This document shows, in pieces, positions 44,069-53,042 of a DNA stretch of 64,000 nucleotides. Origin of the DNA: Sphingomonas sp. Y57 (lineage in GTDB: Bacteria > Pseudomonadota > Alphaproteobacteria > Sphingomonadales > Sphingomonadaceae); NCBI RefSeq assembly GCF_001015195.1, contig NZ_LDES01000016.1:49881-113880 (forward strand), in the 5' to 3' direction. Position numbers and translations under genes: made by a program. Below the pieces are notes generated by a model, which made no database searches, was not told the origin of the DNA, and saw only the letters and a list, made by a program, of their open reading frames with translations. Within the stretch, counting starts at the first letter, position 1. Each line of letters starts with the position of its first letter.

Positions 44069-45307
44069 ATGAGAAGACACGACTTTACCCCCGCAGCGCT
44101 TGACGCAATGACGTCTGGTAGGCGGCCCGATCCGGCCGTTGCAGGTCTGACTTTTGTGAACGCGCCGAGTGGCCGCAAGAGCTGGAGCTTCCGGCGTCGA
44201 CTGCCGGGGTCGAAGAAGATCCTTTCGCTGACCCGGGACTATCCAGCGGTTTCGATTGCCGACGCCCGCGAATGGGCGACAGCGCTCAACGAGAAGATCG
44301 AGCGAGGGATCGATCCGCGTGAGGAAGCACGCGCACAGCAAGCTCATCTCGCGATGACGATCGAAGCGGCCCATAGACTCTACATGGAGGTTTTGCGCCG
44401 CGGAGATCGCAAAAAGCTCAAGCCGCGCACGATCTCGGACAAGCAGGTCATCTTTGATCGGGACATAAAGCCCAGGCTTGGCGACCGGCTGCTCTATGAT
44501 CTTACCGACGATCAGTGCTGGGAAGCGGTGTATGACAAGGCCGAAGCCTCGAAGGATCGCGCCAACAAAATGGCAAGCGAACTGAACTGCTTTCTACGCT
44601 GGTGCAGTGGACGCGAGGGACGGATGGCCGGCATCGAACCGCTCACTCATCCCGCGCCGACGCTGACGTCGACGTGGTTCTCCACGGGCCCCAAGGCTAA
44701 CACACGCTTCCTCTCTGATCAGGAGATAAAATGGCTGCTTCAAGCTCTCGTCGCTGAAAACGCCACGTACCGGCGCGGCTTTCTATTGCTGCTCCTAACC
44801 GCCGCGCGGCGCAATGAACTGCATGGGGCGCCGTCATCGGAGTTCGCTGATAGCATATGGACGCTGCCGTCCGACCGTTCGAAGAACGGAGACATCAATG
44901 TGATCGCGTTGGCACCATGGGGATGGAGCCTCGCTCAAACCAACCATCAATGGTTGTTTCCCTCGCCACGCCTCGACGGGCCGCAGCTTAGCGGATGGTT
45001 CAAGGCCCGTGATCGTATCCACGCGGCGATGGAGAAAATTGCTGGGGCCAAGATAACGTCGTGGCACTTTCACGATTTGCGCCGAACCTTTCGGTCAAAT
45101 GCGCGGCGTGTCGGGATTGATCGGGATATTGCCGAATTGATGCTCAATCATCGGCGCTCTGGCATCGAAGGTATCTACGACAAGAACCAGCAACTCGAGC
45201 TTCGTGCCGCCGGCTTTGCTGCTTGGGAACGGTACATCGTCAAGCTTGCGGTCGAACTTGAACTCGTTGAGGAGCTGAACATTCCTTCTGGCGCTGTCGC
45301 GACGTAG
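44069..45307 (+). CDS. Tyrosine-type site-specific integrase
   Basis: 412 residues from the ATG at 44069; the open frame continues up to a TTG at 43952, in the repeat region. The N-terminal arm-binding part is typical of island integrases (RKSWSFRRRLPGSKKILSL, ADAREWATALNEKIERGIDP). The catalytic domain has Arg in LLTAARRNELHG, HDLRRTFRSNARR (HxxR), LNHRRSG and the nucleophile Tyr in GIYDKNQQ. It should insert and excise the element at the adjacent tRNA. Codon usage has more A/T in third positions than the flanking chromosomal genes. Confidence 0.93.
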   Translation: MRRHDFTPAALDAMTSGRRPDPAVAGLTFVNAPSGRKSWSFRRRLPGSKKILSLTRDYPAVSIADAREWATALNEKIERGIDPREEARAQQAHLAMTIEAAHRLYMEVLRRGDRKKLKPRTISDKQVIFDRDIKPRLGDRLLYDLTDDQCWEAVYDKAEASKDRANKMASELNCFLRWCSGREGRMAGIEPLTHPAPTLTSTWFSTGPKANTRFLSDQEIKWLLQALVAENATYRRGFLLLLLTAARRNELHGAPSSEFADSIWTLPSDRSKNGDINVIALAPWGWSLAQTNHQWLFPSPRLDGPQLSGWFKARDRIHAAMEKIAGAKITSWHFHDLRRTFRSNARRVGIDRDIAELMLNHRRSGIEGIYDKNQQLELRAAGFAAWERYIVKLAVELELVEELNIPSGAVAT

Positions 45308-45368
45308 TGGACCGCGAAAGCCGGGCGCAGTCACGGCGTCCGGCCAGCTATCTGCCGGGTGCCCGATC

Positions 45369-45698
45369 TCAAATGCGGCTTGCGAAACCGACGAGAACGC
45401 ATCCCGTGATCAGGAGGCATGTCTTCGTGATCGAAAAGCTCTCACCCCATACAAAAATGCCGATCACCATCGCGACCAGCGGCAGGGCCGCTGCGGTCAT
45501 TGGCATCAGGATTCCAAGGGCGACACCCGACTGGAGGAGTCGTGACAGGCACCACATCGACGCAACAAGTACGGCCATGCAAAAAATGGTCGGCCAAAGG
45601 CGAGTAAAGCCTTGAGACATTGGCAGGAGAAAGAGAGACGATATTTGCAGGGCTAGGAAGGATATGAACAACAATATCGGTTGCAAGGTGGCAGACAT
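45369..45698 (-). CDS. SMR/DMT-type small membrane protein with altered active site
   Basis: 109 residues with four predicted membrane helices. Alignment to EmrE by the shared SxGFTRLWP segment (residues 28-36) is clear, and later helices fit. The position of EmrE Glu14, essential for proton-coupled drug efflux, is Gln18 here (FLALQISSLF), and the WSG motif of helix 3 is missing. It may be a divergent transporter with another mechanism, or non-functional. It is convergent with the integrase gene. Confidence 0.65.
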   Translation of the reverse strand: MSATLQPILLFISFLALQISSLFLLPMSQGFTRLWPTIFCMAVLVASMWCLSRLLQSGVALGILMPMTAAALPLVAMVIGIFVWGESFSITKTCLLITGCVLVGFASRI

Positions 45699-46000
45699 TT
45701 TCCCTCTCGGCGAAATATTGGCGTCCAGGGAGTTTAGGTTTTCCCTTGTCCCGGAATTCGAGGAGCTAAAGGTGCCTTGCGGTTTTATGATAGGTGCGAA
45801 AGCGGCGGTAGTGTTGCCCTAACTGCACCGAAATGATCCTGCCCGCTCTCTCGGCGACGTCGCATTGCTAATTGCCGGAGATGAAAGCGAATAGCAGGCA
45901 GCAGCGTTTTATGGAGACGCCGCGATCGTCCGCGCAAGTTCGCGCCAACCCCAATTTTCGTTCAGCGTAACCGAACGGCTATTCATGCTTCGATGATTTT
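45699..46000. other. Intergenic stretch, no feature recognised
   Basis: 302 bases between the SMR-like gene and a doubtful small gene. Both strands are interrupted by stops; no RNA gene or strong hairpin was recognised. Confidence 0.5.
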
Positions 46001-46510
46001 TCAGAAGCTGTCGTCATCGAAGTCGACCTCATCATAAGTATCACGCGCGCGTTTGCTGGATCGGAAATCAGCACATAGTTGTTGGATTTCGGCTGTTAAG
46101 AGCGACGCTTGTTCTCGCGGTGCCGACTGCCGCATCCGGTCCAGCTCGGCGAAGGTACTTGCGCCGGACCAGTAATAGCACGGCCGCGCGAGCCACCTCT
46201 TTGCCCGCGATAGCCTGACCGAGTGCATGAATGGTGCAGGATCAATGATTTGATCCTGAAGGCGGCGGCCTGCAAAAGCACATTCGACTTGCTTCCCGCG
46301 CCGAACCACGCAATCTGCTCTGGCTCCCGCAATACTCGGGAGTGGGGCGTGGAAACCCCTCTCATCAGCTCGGTCATCCAGTTTCTGGAGGCCGGGTGGC
46401 ATGCGCGCATGTCCAGCCGGTTCGCCGGTAAAGGCGCATGCGCCTATGATGAGTAGGTTTCCAACATCCGGCTTTGGCCGTCGCCCCGAGAGGACATAGG
46501 CGCGACGCAA
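46001..46510 (-). CDS. Hypothetical protein, doubtful
   Basis: Up to 169 residues from a TTG at 46510. The last 75 residues (MHSVRLSRAKRWLARPCYYW to a very acidic DTYDEVDFDDDSF tail) read like a plausible small protein, and the true start could be the ATG near 46228. The N-terminal part lies opposite a competing frame (46223-46456, plus strand) with equally acceptable codon use. No family was recognised, so treat existence and start as uncertain. Confidence 0.3.
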   Translation of the reverse strand: MRRAYVLSGRRPKPDVGNLLIIGACAFTGEPAGHARMPPGLQKLDDRADERGFHAPLPSIAGARADCVVRRGKQVECAFAGRRLQDQIIDPAPFMHSVRLSRAKRWLARPCYYWSGASTFAELDRMRQSAPREQASLLTAEIQQLCADFRSSKRARDTYDEVDFDDDSF

Positions 46511-46551
46511 TAAGCCAAGGCCGAAGGCGTCGCCGATTGAGGAGGCGCATC

Positions 46552-46755
46552 ATGGCGATGCCGAGCAGCTCTGGCTGGAGCGCGATTTCCAGATTGCCAG
46601 CCGATCGCAAAGATGGTCGGCGTATGTTGCTCTGGGAGGGCGATCAGCCGGTGATCGGCCGTTGGGATGCGGACCGCGATCATTGGGAGGAGCCCGAGAG
46701 CATGCAGCTTTTCGAGGCGATCACCTACTGGGCCGATATCGAAGCCCCTAAGTGA
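46552..46755 (+). CDS. Small phage-type protein, DUF551-like
   Basis: 67 residues from the ATG at 46552 with GAGGAGGCG upstream. The pattern WSAISRLPADRKDGRRMLLW, GDQPVIGRWD, ITYWADIEAPK resembles the short DUF551-type proteins of phages and islands (W..lP.dG..vLlW...P.ig.W...itHWm.lp.P). The function is unknown. It supports the foreign origin of this stretch. Confidence 0.5.
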   Translation: MAMPSSSGWSAISRLPADRKDGRRMLLWEGDQPVIGRWDADRDHWEEPESMQLFEAITYWADIEAPK

Positions 46756-46933
46756 TAGAGGTTGGCTTGGGGATTGTCCCGGCGCAAGCCACCGAAGTCA
46801 TAAAGCTCAAGCCGCGAGACTCTCAGGGATTCGATGCTCGTCGCTGTCAGAAACCGTTTCCATTTGTTTCGATGTCGTACCATCCTCGACAGGATCAAGG
46901 GCGATCGGCCATGTTACAGAGGAAGGAGCTCTC

Positions 46934-47671
46934 ATGAAGCCAAACTTCTTGGGCCTTGAAGAGGGAGAGCTCGATCGTCCGATATATCGGATCATGCCGG
47001 AGCAATATGTATACGACCTGTTCGCTTCAGGGCAAAATGTCCTCAATGCGGTGGGAGGCTGGAAGGACAAGTTCGAGAATTTTCAGCTCAACTTGGGCGG
47101 GGTGCTTGACGGAGTGCCTTTCTCCTACAGTTTCAAGGATGATTTCTCCGGCCAATGTTGGACCCGCGATGCCTATTCCGAGGCTATGTGGGGGATATAT
47201 GCCAGCGACCCAAAGAAGCGCTTTTTGCGTATCCGGTCGACCCCGCGGAAACTGCTAGTCCCACTAATCGTGGCGCATCCCCAAATGCCGCAGGATACAT
47301 GCTTCTTCGGGCGCGTCACCTATCTGAAAGAGGCGAAGCTTCGCCATTATGCACAGCAGGGCGGGACCTTTGCTCCATCCGCTCTCGGATTTGCTGAAGC
47401 GCTCTTGCGGAAGCGCCACGCCTTCCGGCACGAGAAGGAGGTCCGCCTCCTCTTTTTCGGCGATGCGGCGGATCGAGATGCAAAGGGCCTCTATCGCTAC
47501 ACTGTCGATCCCCACGATATGATTACCCAGATCATGGCGGATCCAAATCGCGATCGCGGCCAATGGAAAGCCGACAAGACCGCCATCGCGGCGGCGACAG
47601 GATTTGCTGGCTCCATCAAACGGTCGAAGATTTACGATCCGCCGCCATGGGCTCCACCTCAGTTCTCCTGA
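46934..47671 (+). CDS. DUF2971 family protein
   Basis: 245 residues from the ATG at 46934 (AGGAAGGAG upstream). DUF2971 features are IYRIMPEQYVYDLFASGQ at the start, and SGQCWTRDAYSEAMWGIYAS with a following basic stretch (KKRFLRIRSTPRK), then RHEKEVRLLFFGDAAD. This uncharacterised family is frequent in defence islands and prophages. It converges on the HEPN-type gene, overlapping its 3' end by 13 bases, so it may be a neighbour of the nuclease operon or a separate accessory gene. Confidence 0.65.
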   Translation: MKPNFLGLEEGELDRPIYRIMPEQYVYDLFASGQNVLNAVGGWKDKFENFQLNLGGVLDGVPFSYSFKDDFSGQCWTRDAYSEAMWGIYASDPKKRFLRIRSTPRKLLVPLIVAHPQMPQDTCFFGRVTYLKEAKLRHYAQQGGTFAPSALGFAEALLRKRHAFRHEKEVRLLFFGDAADRDAKGLYRYTVDPHDMITQIMADPNRDRGQWKADKTAIAAATGFAGSIKRSKIYDPPPWAPPQFS

Positions 47672-48261
47672 AGGTACACCCGGTATGCGAACATGATGAG
47701 GTCGCGGACGAGCTCTATCAATCCGCTGACCGGGGCGCCATCAAACGGATCGCCATGTGCCGCCGCGTTGCGGCGGTCTTCGAGCGTCGGCCTCATCTCG
47801 CCGGAAAGCTGCCCGATCGCGTTGCCGCCGCAGCACTCTATCATCGGGATCTGCGCATCAGTCAGCCCTTCGCCATCCACGAGATGGCGAAGGAGCGCTT
47901 TGAAGGAGTAGCGCGGCGCCGGTGTCGCCATGTCCGGCGAAGTTGATTTCTTGGTCGGCAATGGTGGGACAATGCCACCAAACCGATCTTTGAGCGCCAG
48001 CTCAAGCGTCGTGAGCGCCACGAGTTCGGCGCCTTTGATGAGATCTGCGTCAAGCCAACCCAGCAGGAAGAGCTTTTGGGCGCGCTCATATTTCAGCCGT
48101 ACGATGTCGGGTATGCGGTCATCGAGCGAGAGGGATGCGACGAAGGCTCGCCATTCGTCGGCTGTGTCGAAATGCAGGAAGGCGACCGGATTTCCCGGGA
48201 CCGGCCAGATGAGCGACAGCGGCGACGACCGCAATGGCAGGTCGAAATGGGGCAAAGCCAT
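47659..48261 (-). CDS. Putative HEPN-type protein of a nuclease operon
   Basis: 200 residues from the ATG at 48261. It is largely helical. ERAQKLFLLGWLDADLIKGA and LTTLELALKDRFGG are followed near the C-terminus by EDRRNAAAHGDPFDG, in which R164-N-x3-H169 fits the R-x4-6-H motif of HEPN RNase/toxin domains, and a final helix (ELVRDLIMFAYRVYL). HEPN proteins in bacterial defence cut RNA or neutralise a partner. It is the third gene of a leftward operon, 25 bases after an 877-residue putative nuclease. The HEPN assignment rests on this motif and helical context only. Confidence 0.5.
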   Translation of the reverse strand: MALPHFDLPLRSSPLSLIWPVPGNPVAFLHFDTADEWRAFVASLSLDDRIPDIVRLKYERAQKLFLLGWLDADLIKGAELVALTTLELALKDRFGGIVPPLPTKKSTSPDMATPAPRYSFKALLRHLVDGEGLTDAQIPMIECCGGNAIGQLSGEMRPTLEDRRNAAAHGDPFDGAPVSGLIELVRDLIMFAYRVYLQEN

Positions 48262-48286
48262 CCTATCCTCCGATGGGTCGCCAGCG

Positions 48287-50920
48287 CTAGAAATAGGGAC
48301 CAGTCTCATAGTCGAGGGCAGGGTCTAGCGTCATGAGCTCGGGACGGATGCCGGCCCCCTCCAACGCCTTCGAGAAGGTTTCGAACTTCTGCTGGATGGC
48401 CGGGCTGTCCGCCTCCATCACCGCGATCAGCGCGACGTCCGGCCGCAGCCGGATGAAGGTCTCGGCCATCTTGGCCGGCTCGACGAAATGGCGTTCCGAT
48501 TGCTTGGCCTCGCACATCTTGACGATACCGTTATCAATCATGGTCAGATCGACGTCAGTCGCGCGGCGATTGGCGTCGAAACTATCCTTGTCAAAGTAGA
48601 TGTCGAGTGGCCCCTCGAACCAGAGGGAGTGACGATTGTGGCGCTGATGTCGGCTTAGCACCCAAAACAGCGGCCCGATCCCGTGACGCTGAAGCGCTTC
48701 CCGCAGAAAGCCATTGAGCTTGAAATCCCAAGAACGGTCGACGGGCGCCGGCTGTGCATCGGCACATACCTCGCAAGTGAGCATCGATGCCAAAGCGTCG
48801 ATCCCGACCCAGCTCCGATGGAGGCATTTCCGGCATTTGTGCTCATAGCCTTGATGAAGCACGCCCCGCTGGCACAGGTCTTCGACATAACGTGCCAGTC
48901 CGTCTCGCTGCCAAAAGAGCATGTCCGCATCGCCCCGCAGATCCTCGGGGAGCCCCGCCTGGTCCGCGGCAATCAGTTCCTCGAAGGACGTTGCGAAGCG
49001 GGTCCATGATATCGGCTTCGCCGTCGCTCGCTCTTCATCGGCGGCTTGCAGCGTGATGTTGGCGAGGGTCTGAAGCTGGTCCGCCTGCCCGAGATCGAGG
49101 CTGCGCTCGCCGATGCGGCGGCGTAGTTGCTGCTGAACCTGATCTGCTCGGCCCTCGCCGCGCCGTCCAGTCGCGCCGAACCGGTCGAGCTGCTGAATCC
49201 AGAACTCATGAAACAGGAATCTGCGCGCTGCATCCAGGCCGCCGAGCAGCTGATAGGCACCCCAGAACTGACGGCCCGCGCTGGATCGGGTTGCGGCGTA
49301 GCAAGCTTGCGCATGCGAAGCGCGCTGATCAAACCGGCTGGCTGGCGGCCAATCCCGGCCCCGCATCAGTCCGTCCGCGATCGCGATCTCGTCCGAGGGT
49401 AGAGTGATCTCAGGCAGTTGAAGGTTTGCGACGGCCAACATCGAAAGCAGCCCGCCGCGCGCGACGCGCGGCATTGCCGACGCGTTGTTGGGATCGCAAA
49501 GGCGATAGGGTGCCATGAAGGACCGCGCGACGCGCAGGCGTCGGGGCAGGACCCATCGATGGCGGGTGCCGTCGAACGGCGAGTGATCGAGGCTGCGCTC
49601 GATGTCCAGATCGATGGCCCAAACGCCACTCGATGGATCGAGTGGCTGATTGCCGGCAAACTGGAAATGGGTCGGCTGCGGCGTGGCGAGCCTGATCGTG
49701 TCCGAACTCGTTACGGTATCGGACCAACTTCCAGATGTGCGGAAACCGCTGTCGGATTCGATGAATCTTGCCGTCGCCAAGGAGCTTTTCGTGGGCACGC
49801 ACTGCTCGATCGACACAACGGCCTCATGGTTGAACGAAATCCAGCATCCTTTGCCGGGCAACGAAGTGGCAAGAGCGGCGAGGTCCGCTTCCGGTACGCT
49901 GATCGAGCGAAGAGTGGCGCGGTAAGGCCCGCTGCTCCCGTTCGGGTTCACGAAGTTCCGCGCATTGAGATACAACCTCAGCGCATCGACGAAGTCGGGA
50001 TCGTCGAATTGAGCGCGTGCAACGCAAAGGTCGACCTCGTGCCCGTCGCGCCACGAAGCCGTCAGCGCTCGGGCGTTCCAATAGAGCATCCGATCTTCGA
50101 CGCTCTCTGCGACTACGATATTGAAACTGTCGTCCCAGGATGTCGAACGCGCGTCGAGGCGGGGCGTCATCAAGGCAGAGAGACGGGACACCCCTGTGAG
50201 TCGCTTTTGCTCGGCCATGCGGCGCAGAATGTCGGGGACCGTCGCAATCGTGCTTTCTGCGCCCTGGACATATTGCCGCCTCGGTTCCAATTCGCCGTCG
50301 GCGATGGCGAGCAGGATCGAAGCGGATTCGGCTAGCGGCCCGCGCACGGCATTGCGCACGAAACTGGACGCAAGGCCAAAGCTATCCAGAAGGAACCGGT
50401 TGTCCGCCAGCGTGCCCATCGCACCAAGGATCTGAGTGCCGCGCGAGCCATCTGTCCAGGCAGGTGCCCCGGCGAACGGAATTAGCGTGGTGACGCTGAG
50501 CGGTGCGAAGGGAAATTGGGGACGATAGTCTGGTCGATCCGCGCGGCTCTGATGGTGGACAATGAGGGCGTGCGGATAATAGGTTTCATGGACGGCGAAT
50601 TGCCGTTCATCGTCGAGCTCGATGTAGGAATAGATGATGTCGGCATCGAAAGCCGCAAGCCATGGCAGATAGGCTTCGACCGGGTGCCCGTTCCGGCACG
50701 GAATGATGAGAGAGAAGCGGCCACCCCACATGCCGAACGACGTCGCGAAAATGGCGTCGAGCACGTCATGCGACGGAGCGTCGAGGTCGACGAGATAGGC
50801 GACGCGAACGGGCCGCGCTCTGCTCAGTATCTGGGTTTGCGAATGCTCCAATGATATCCCCGTCGAATTGGCACACGCTGGATCATATCGTGATCCGAAG
50901 CCCGCACCGCTAGAAATCAT
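48287..50920 (-). CDS. Large protein with zinc ribbon and PD-(D/E)XK-like nuclease motif
   Basis: 877 residues from the ATG at 50920, overlapping the upstream gene by 11 bases. The N-terminal third has a segment FATSFGMWGGRFSLIIPCRN, FDADIIYSYIELDD that I cannot assign. A zinc ribbon follows late in the chain: C696xxC699 and C716xxC719 (CRKC...CEVC). After it comes a PD-(D/E)XK-like site: D789/D791 in ATDVDLTMID and E804-A-K806 in MCEAKQSER. It probably binds nucleic acid and cuts it. No known system with this order was recognised. It is the middle gene of a three-gene operon in a tRNA-integrated element. Confidence 0.55.
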   Translation of the reverse strand: MISSGAGFGSRYDPACANSTGISLEHSQTQILSRARPVRVAYLVDLDAPSHDVLDAIFATSFGMWGGRFSLIIPCRNGHPVEAYLPWLAAFDADIIYSYIELDDERQFAVHETYYPHALIVHHQSRADRPDYRPQFPFAPLSVTTLIPFAGAPAWTDGSRGTQILGAMGTLADNRFLLDSFGLASSFVRNAVRGPLAESASILLAIADGELEPRRQYVQGAESTIATVPDILRRMAEQKRLTGVSRLSALMTPRLDARSTSWDDSFNIVVAESVEDRMLYWNARALTASWRDGHEVDLCVARAQFDDPDFVDALRLYLNARNFVNPNGSSGPYRATLRSISVPEADLAALATSLPGKGCWISFNHEAVVSIEQCVPTKSSLATARFIESDSGFRTSGSWSDTVTSSDTIRLATPQPTHFQFAGNQPLDPSSGVWAIDLDIERSLDHSPFDGTRHRWVLPRRLRVARSFMAPYRLCDPNNASAMPRVARGGLLSMLAVANLQLPEITLPSDEIAIADGLMRGRDWPPASRFDQRASHAQACYAATRSSAGRQFWGAYQLLGGLDAARRFLFHEFWIQQLDRFGATGRRGEGRADQVQQQLRRRIGERSLDLGQADQLQTLANITLQAADEERATAKPISWTRFATSFEELIAADQAGLPEDLRGDADMLFWQRDGLARYVEDLCQRGVLHQGYEHKCRKCLHRSWVGIDALASMLTCEVCADAQPAPVDRSWDFKLNGFLREALQRHGIGPLFWVLSRHQRHNRHSLWFEGPLDIYFDKDSFDANRRATDVDLTMIDNGIVKMCEAKQSERHFVEPAKMAETFIRLRPDVALIAVMEADSPAIQQKFETFSKALEGAGIRPELMTLDPALDYETGPYF

Positions 50921-52481
50921 CCTCGAGTAGGAGCACTTCCGGCGCCTCCGGGGCCATACGGACACTGCCTGCTGGCGATCCATCCGCCAGCAGGAAATGC
51001 TTCTCGAAGGCCGTCATCAAACTGCGGTCCTTGGTTTGACGGCAAAGGTCCTGGACGTCCCGGCCCGTGCGCAGTTTGATGGTGTAGCGGCTTGCCCTGA
51101 TCTCGCCCTTGGCCTTCTCGTAGAGGGCCATCGATTCCGGGCTTATCGGCGCGGTCGTCCAGAACTCGAAATGCGCGTCGAGATTCCGCCAGTCGGGATG
51201 CTCCCGTATGCTGGCATAGGCGGTGGGGACATTGTGTTGCAGCCAGCGCTTGAACAGATCGTCGGGAATTGTCGCGCGCGGGCTGTAGCCCTTGCATTCG
51301 ATCGCCGTCACGGAATGGTTGGCGCGGATCGCGAGGACGTCGACTTCCGCCTTGCCCTTGCCGGCGACATTGAAATTGCGGTTCATCCAGATGTCGTGAC
51401 TGATCGTTTTGCGCGCATAGTCAGCGACCATATATTCAAAGAGCGTACCGCGTAGCTGGTTTGCGGCACCCTCGATCTTCCCGAGCGTGCGGAAGAGCGC
51501 GTCGAACTCGTCGGAATCGAACAGCGTGCTCGCGGCGCGGCTGAGGATACTGGTGAGCTGGCGCAGACCATCGGCAACTTCTCGCCCGAACAAGGTGTCG
51601 GGCGTCGCGGCCATGATGCCATGCTGCTTGAGAAGCATGAACGCTTCTCCCTCGAAGCGGTCGGCAACGAGAATCTGAAGGCAGGGCGACAGGTTGCGAA
51701 GTCCCCGCAGGGTCGCGCATTTACGGATGAAGGGTGCGACCCCGCGAACCGACATGATCGAGCCGAGGTGAACGTCGCAGACCACGAAGCCCGGCTTGAG
51801 GTTGCCGGCCTTCGTCTTCGTGACCATGTGATTGAGGTAGGAGGGCGCTGTCAGGTCCCAGGCGAGCGTGCCGACCTGAGGAAGCGCGTCGCCCGATCGC
51901 ATCGCTACCTTATGGTAGCTCGCAATGCCGAGCTTGCGCAGCCAGTCGCGGACCGCGGACAGGAGAATGTCTTCGGTGATGAGCCCGGCGCGCATTTCGG
52001 CGGCGCGATACTGATAATGTCCCTCCTCCTGAACGAGGGCGATGCACTCACCGAGCCCGGGCACCAATATTCTGGTGAGGAGATTGGCTTCGTTGAGCCG
52101 ATGGAAAATCGTATCGGGCGAGAGATGGCGCACGCGCGCGAGCGGCGCACCGCAGACGATCGGGAAAAGCCGGGCAGGGACGATTCCGCCACGCTGCCGG
52201 AGCGCTGCGATCGCATAGCCATAGGCTGAGTTGGTATCGATCAGCCTCTTTACGAGCCTGCCCCAATACGCGGGCGATCCGAACTGCTGATCGAGATACA
52301 GGAACCGGGCATTGCGCGGAAAGCTTATGCCGGCCAGCCTCCGGATCGAGCCGGACGCGCGTGAGACGCGCTTGCGGGCCGCCATCGGCGTCAGGCCCCC
52401 CGATGCGGCTAGTGCGTCGGCTACCTCGCTCGAGAGAGAAGGCCCGTGCTTGCGGAGATATTCTTCGATTGGTTCGGCCAT
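50910..52481 (-). CDS. Putative restriction-endonuclease-like (PD-(D/E)XK) protein
   Basis: 523 residues. The N-terminus is helical with winged-helix-like stretches (EEYLRKHGPSLSSEVADALA; GGLTPMAARKRVSRASG). The C-terminal third carries a PD-(D/E)XK core: E349 in GTLFEYMVADYA, D381 in KAEVDVLAIRANH, and E395-C-K397 in TAIECKGYSP, the spacing expected for Mrr-like or Holliday-type nucleases. A DNA-recognition head plus nuclease is a sensible reading. It is the first gene of the operon; its stop overlaps the start of the 877-residue protein. Codon bias is weaker than in the chromosomal genes. Confidence 0.6.
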   Translation of the reverse strand: MAEPIEEYLRKHGPSLSSEVADALAASGGLTPMAARKRVSRASGSIRRLAGISFPRNARFLYLDQQFGSPAYWGRLVKRLIDTNSAYGYAIAALRQRGGIVPARLFPIVCGAPLARVRHLSPDTIFHRLNEANLLTRILVPGLGECIALVQEEGHYQYRAAEMRAGLITEDILLSAVRDWLRKLGIASYHKVAMRSGDALPQVGTLAWDLTAPSYLNHMVTKTKAGNLKPGFVVCDVHLGSIMSVRGVAPFIRKCATLRGLRNLSPCLQILVADRFEGEAFMLLKQHGIMAATPDTLFGREVADGLRQLTSILSRAASTLFDSDEFDALFRTLGKIEGAANQLRGTLFEYMVADYARKTISHDIWMNRNFNVAGKGKAEVDVLAIRANHSVTAIECKGYSPRATIPDDLFKRWLQHNVPTAYASIREHPDWRNLDAHFEFWTTAPISPESMALYEKAKGEIRASRYTIKLRTGRDVQDLCRQTKDRSLMTAFEKHFLLADGSPAGSVRMAPEAPEVLLLEDDF

Positions 52482-52691
52482 ACGCCCTGCCTGTCACACT
52501 GCGCTATTAATATCATGAATACATGAGGGATAGCGTCGCTTTTTTGCATGAGAAGCTTCGTTATTGATTTAAAAAGGAAAATTCTGGAATTCTGAGCCGA
52601 ATCCTTGGCCTCTTGTCACAGTCGTGGTCTGTAAGCCTGTCCAGGTCGACACCGGCATCGCAACGAGCTGCCTGTATCCAAGGGGTTGAAG
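52482..52691. promoter_or_regulatory. Divergent AT-rich region, nuclease operon and PadR pair
   Basis: About 210 bases, without a gene, between the leftward nuclease operon and the PadR operator. It is AT-rich at 52500-52590 (TATTAATATCATGAATACAT; TTATTGATTTAAAAAGG), the lowest GC in this part of the window. It probably contains the promoter of the nuclease operon. Confidence 0.4.
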
Positions 52692-52719
52692 TCTACACTG
52701 TAGATGTCTACATGGTAGA
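52692..52719 (+). promoter_or_regulatory. Tandem palindromic operator in front of the padR gene
   Basis: Two 13-base inverted repeats, TCTACACTGTAGA (52692-52704) and TCTACATGGTAGA (52707-52719), repeat with a 15-base period and end 17 bases before the padR ATG. TTGAAG at 52686-52691 may be the -35. The layout suits autorepression by the PadR-like protein. Confidence 0.6.
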
Positions 52720-52736
52720 TGTGATCGGAGATTTCC

Positions 52737-53042
52737 ATGCTGGGTAAGCTCGAAGAAGAGGTGCTGCTGGCGGCGCTACAGGCAGGTGAGGCGGCATTGC
52801 CGAGCGAGATTTATGCGCGGATGGTCGATGCGCCAGGCAAGAGCCGGGCGCCGGCTTTTGGTGCTGTCTATACGACCCTGACGCGCATGACCGCGAAGAA
52901 GCTGCTGGTGGAAAGCGCAAAAGCTGATCCGGGGGGGCGGGCTCGTCGTGCTTTCACGGTCAGTGCTGCCGGTCGTCGCGCGGTCGTCGATGCGATGCGG
53001 CGGGTGCACGCTTTGGGCGGCTTCGCCTTGGCGGGGGTATGA
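52737..53042 (+). CDS. PadR-family transcriptional regulator
   Basis: 101 residues. The PadR-type winged helix is visible: LGKLEEEVLLAALQAGEAAL, PAFGAVYTTLTRMTAKKLLV, then the wing with GGRARRAFTVSAAGRRAVVD. It should bind the two palindromes just upstream and repress its own operon until a ligand or partner signals. The stop overlaps the ATG of the next gene (ATGA), so both are co-regulated. Confidence 0.82.
   Translation: MLGKLEEEVLLAALQAGEAALPSEIYARMVDAPGKSRAPAFGAVYTTLTRMTAKKLLVESAKADPGGRARRAFTVSAAGRRAVVDAMRRVHALGGFALAGV

Noticed and set aside
46223..46456. A 77-codon plus-strand frame (starting GTG) opposite the doubtful minus-strand gene
   Set aside because: Codon use is acceptable, but no ribosome binding site or recognisable homology; mentioned only as the competitor of 46001-46510.
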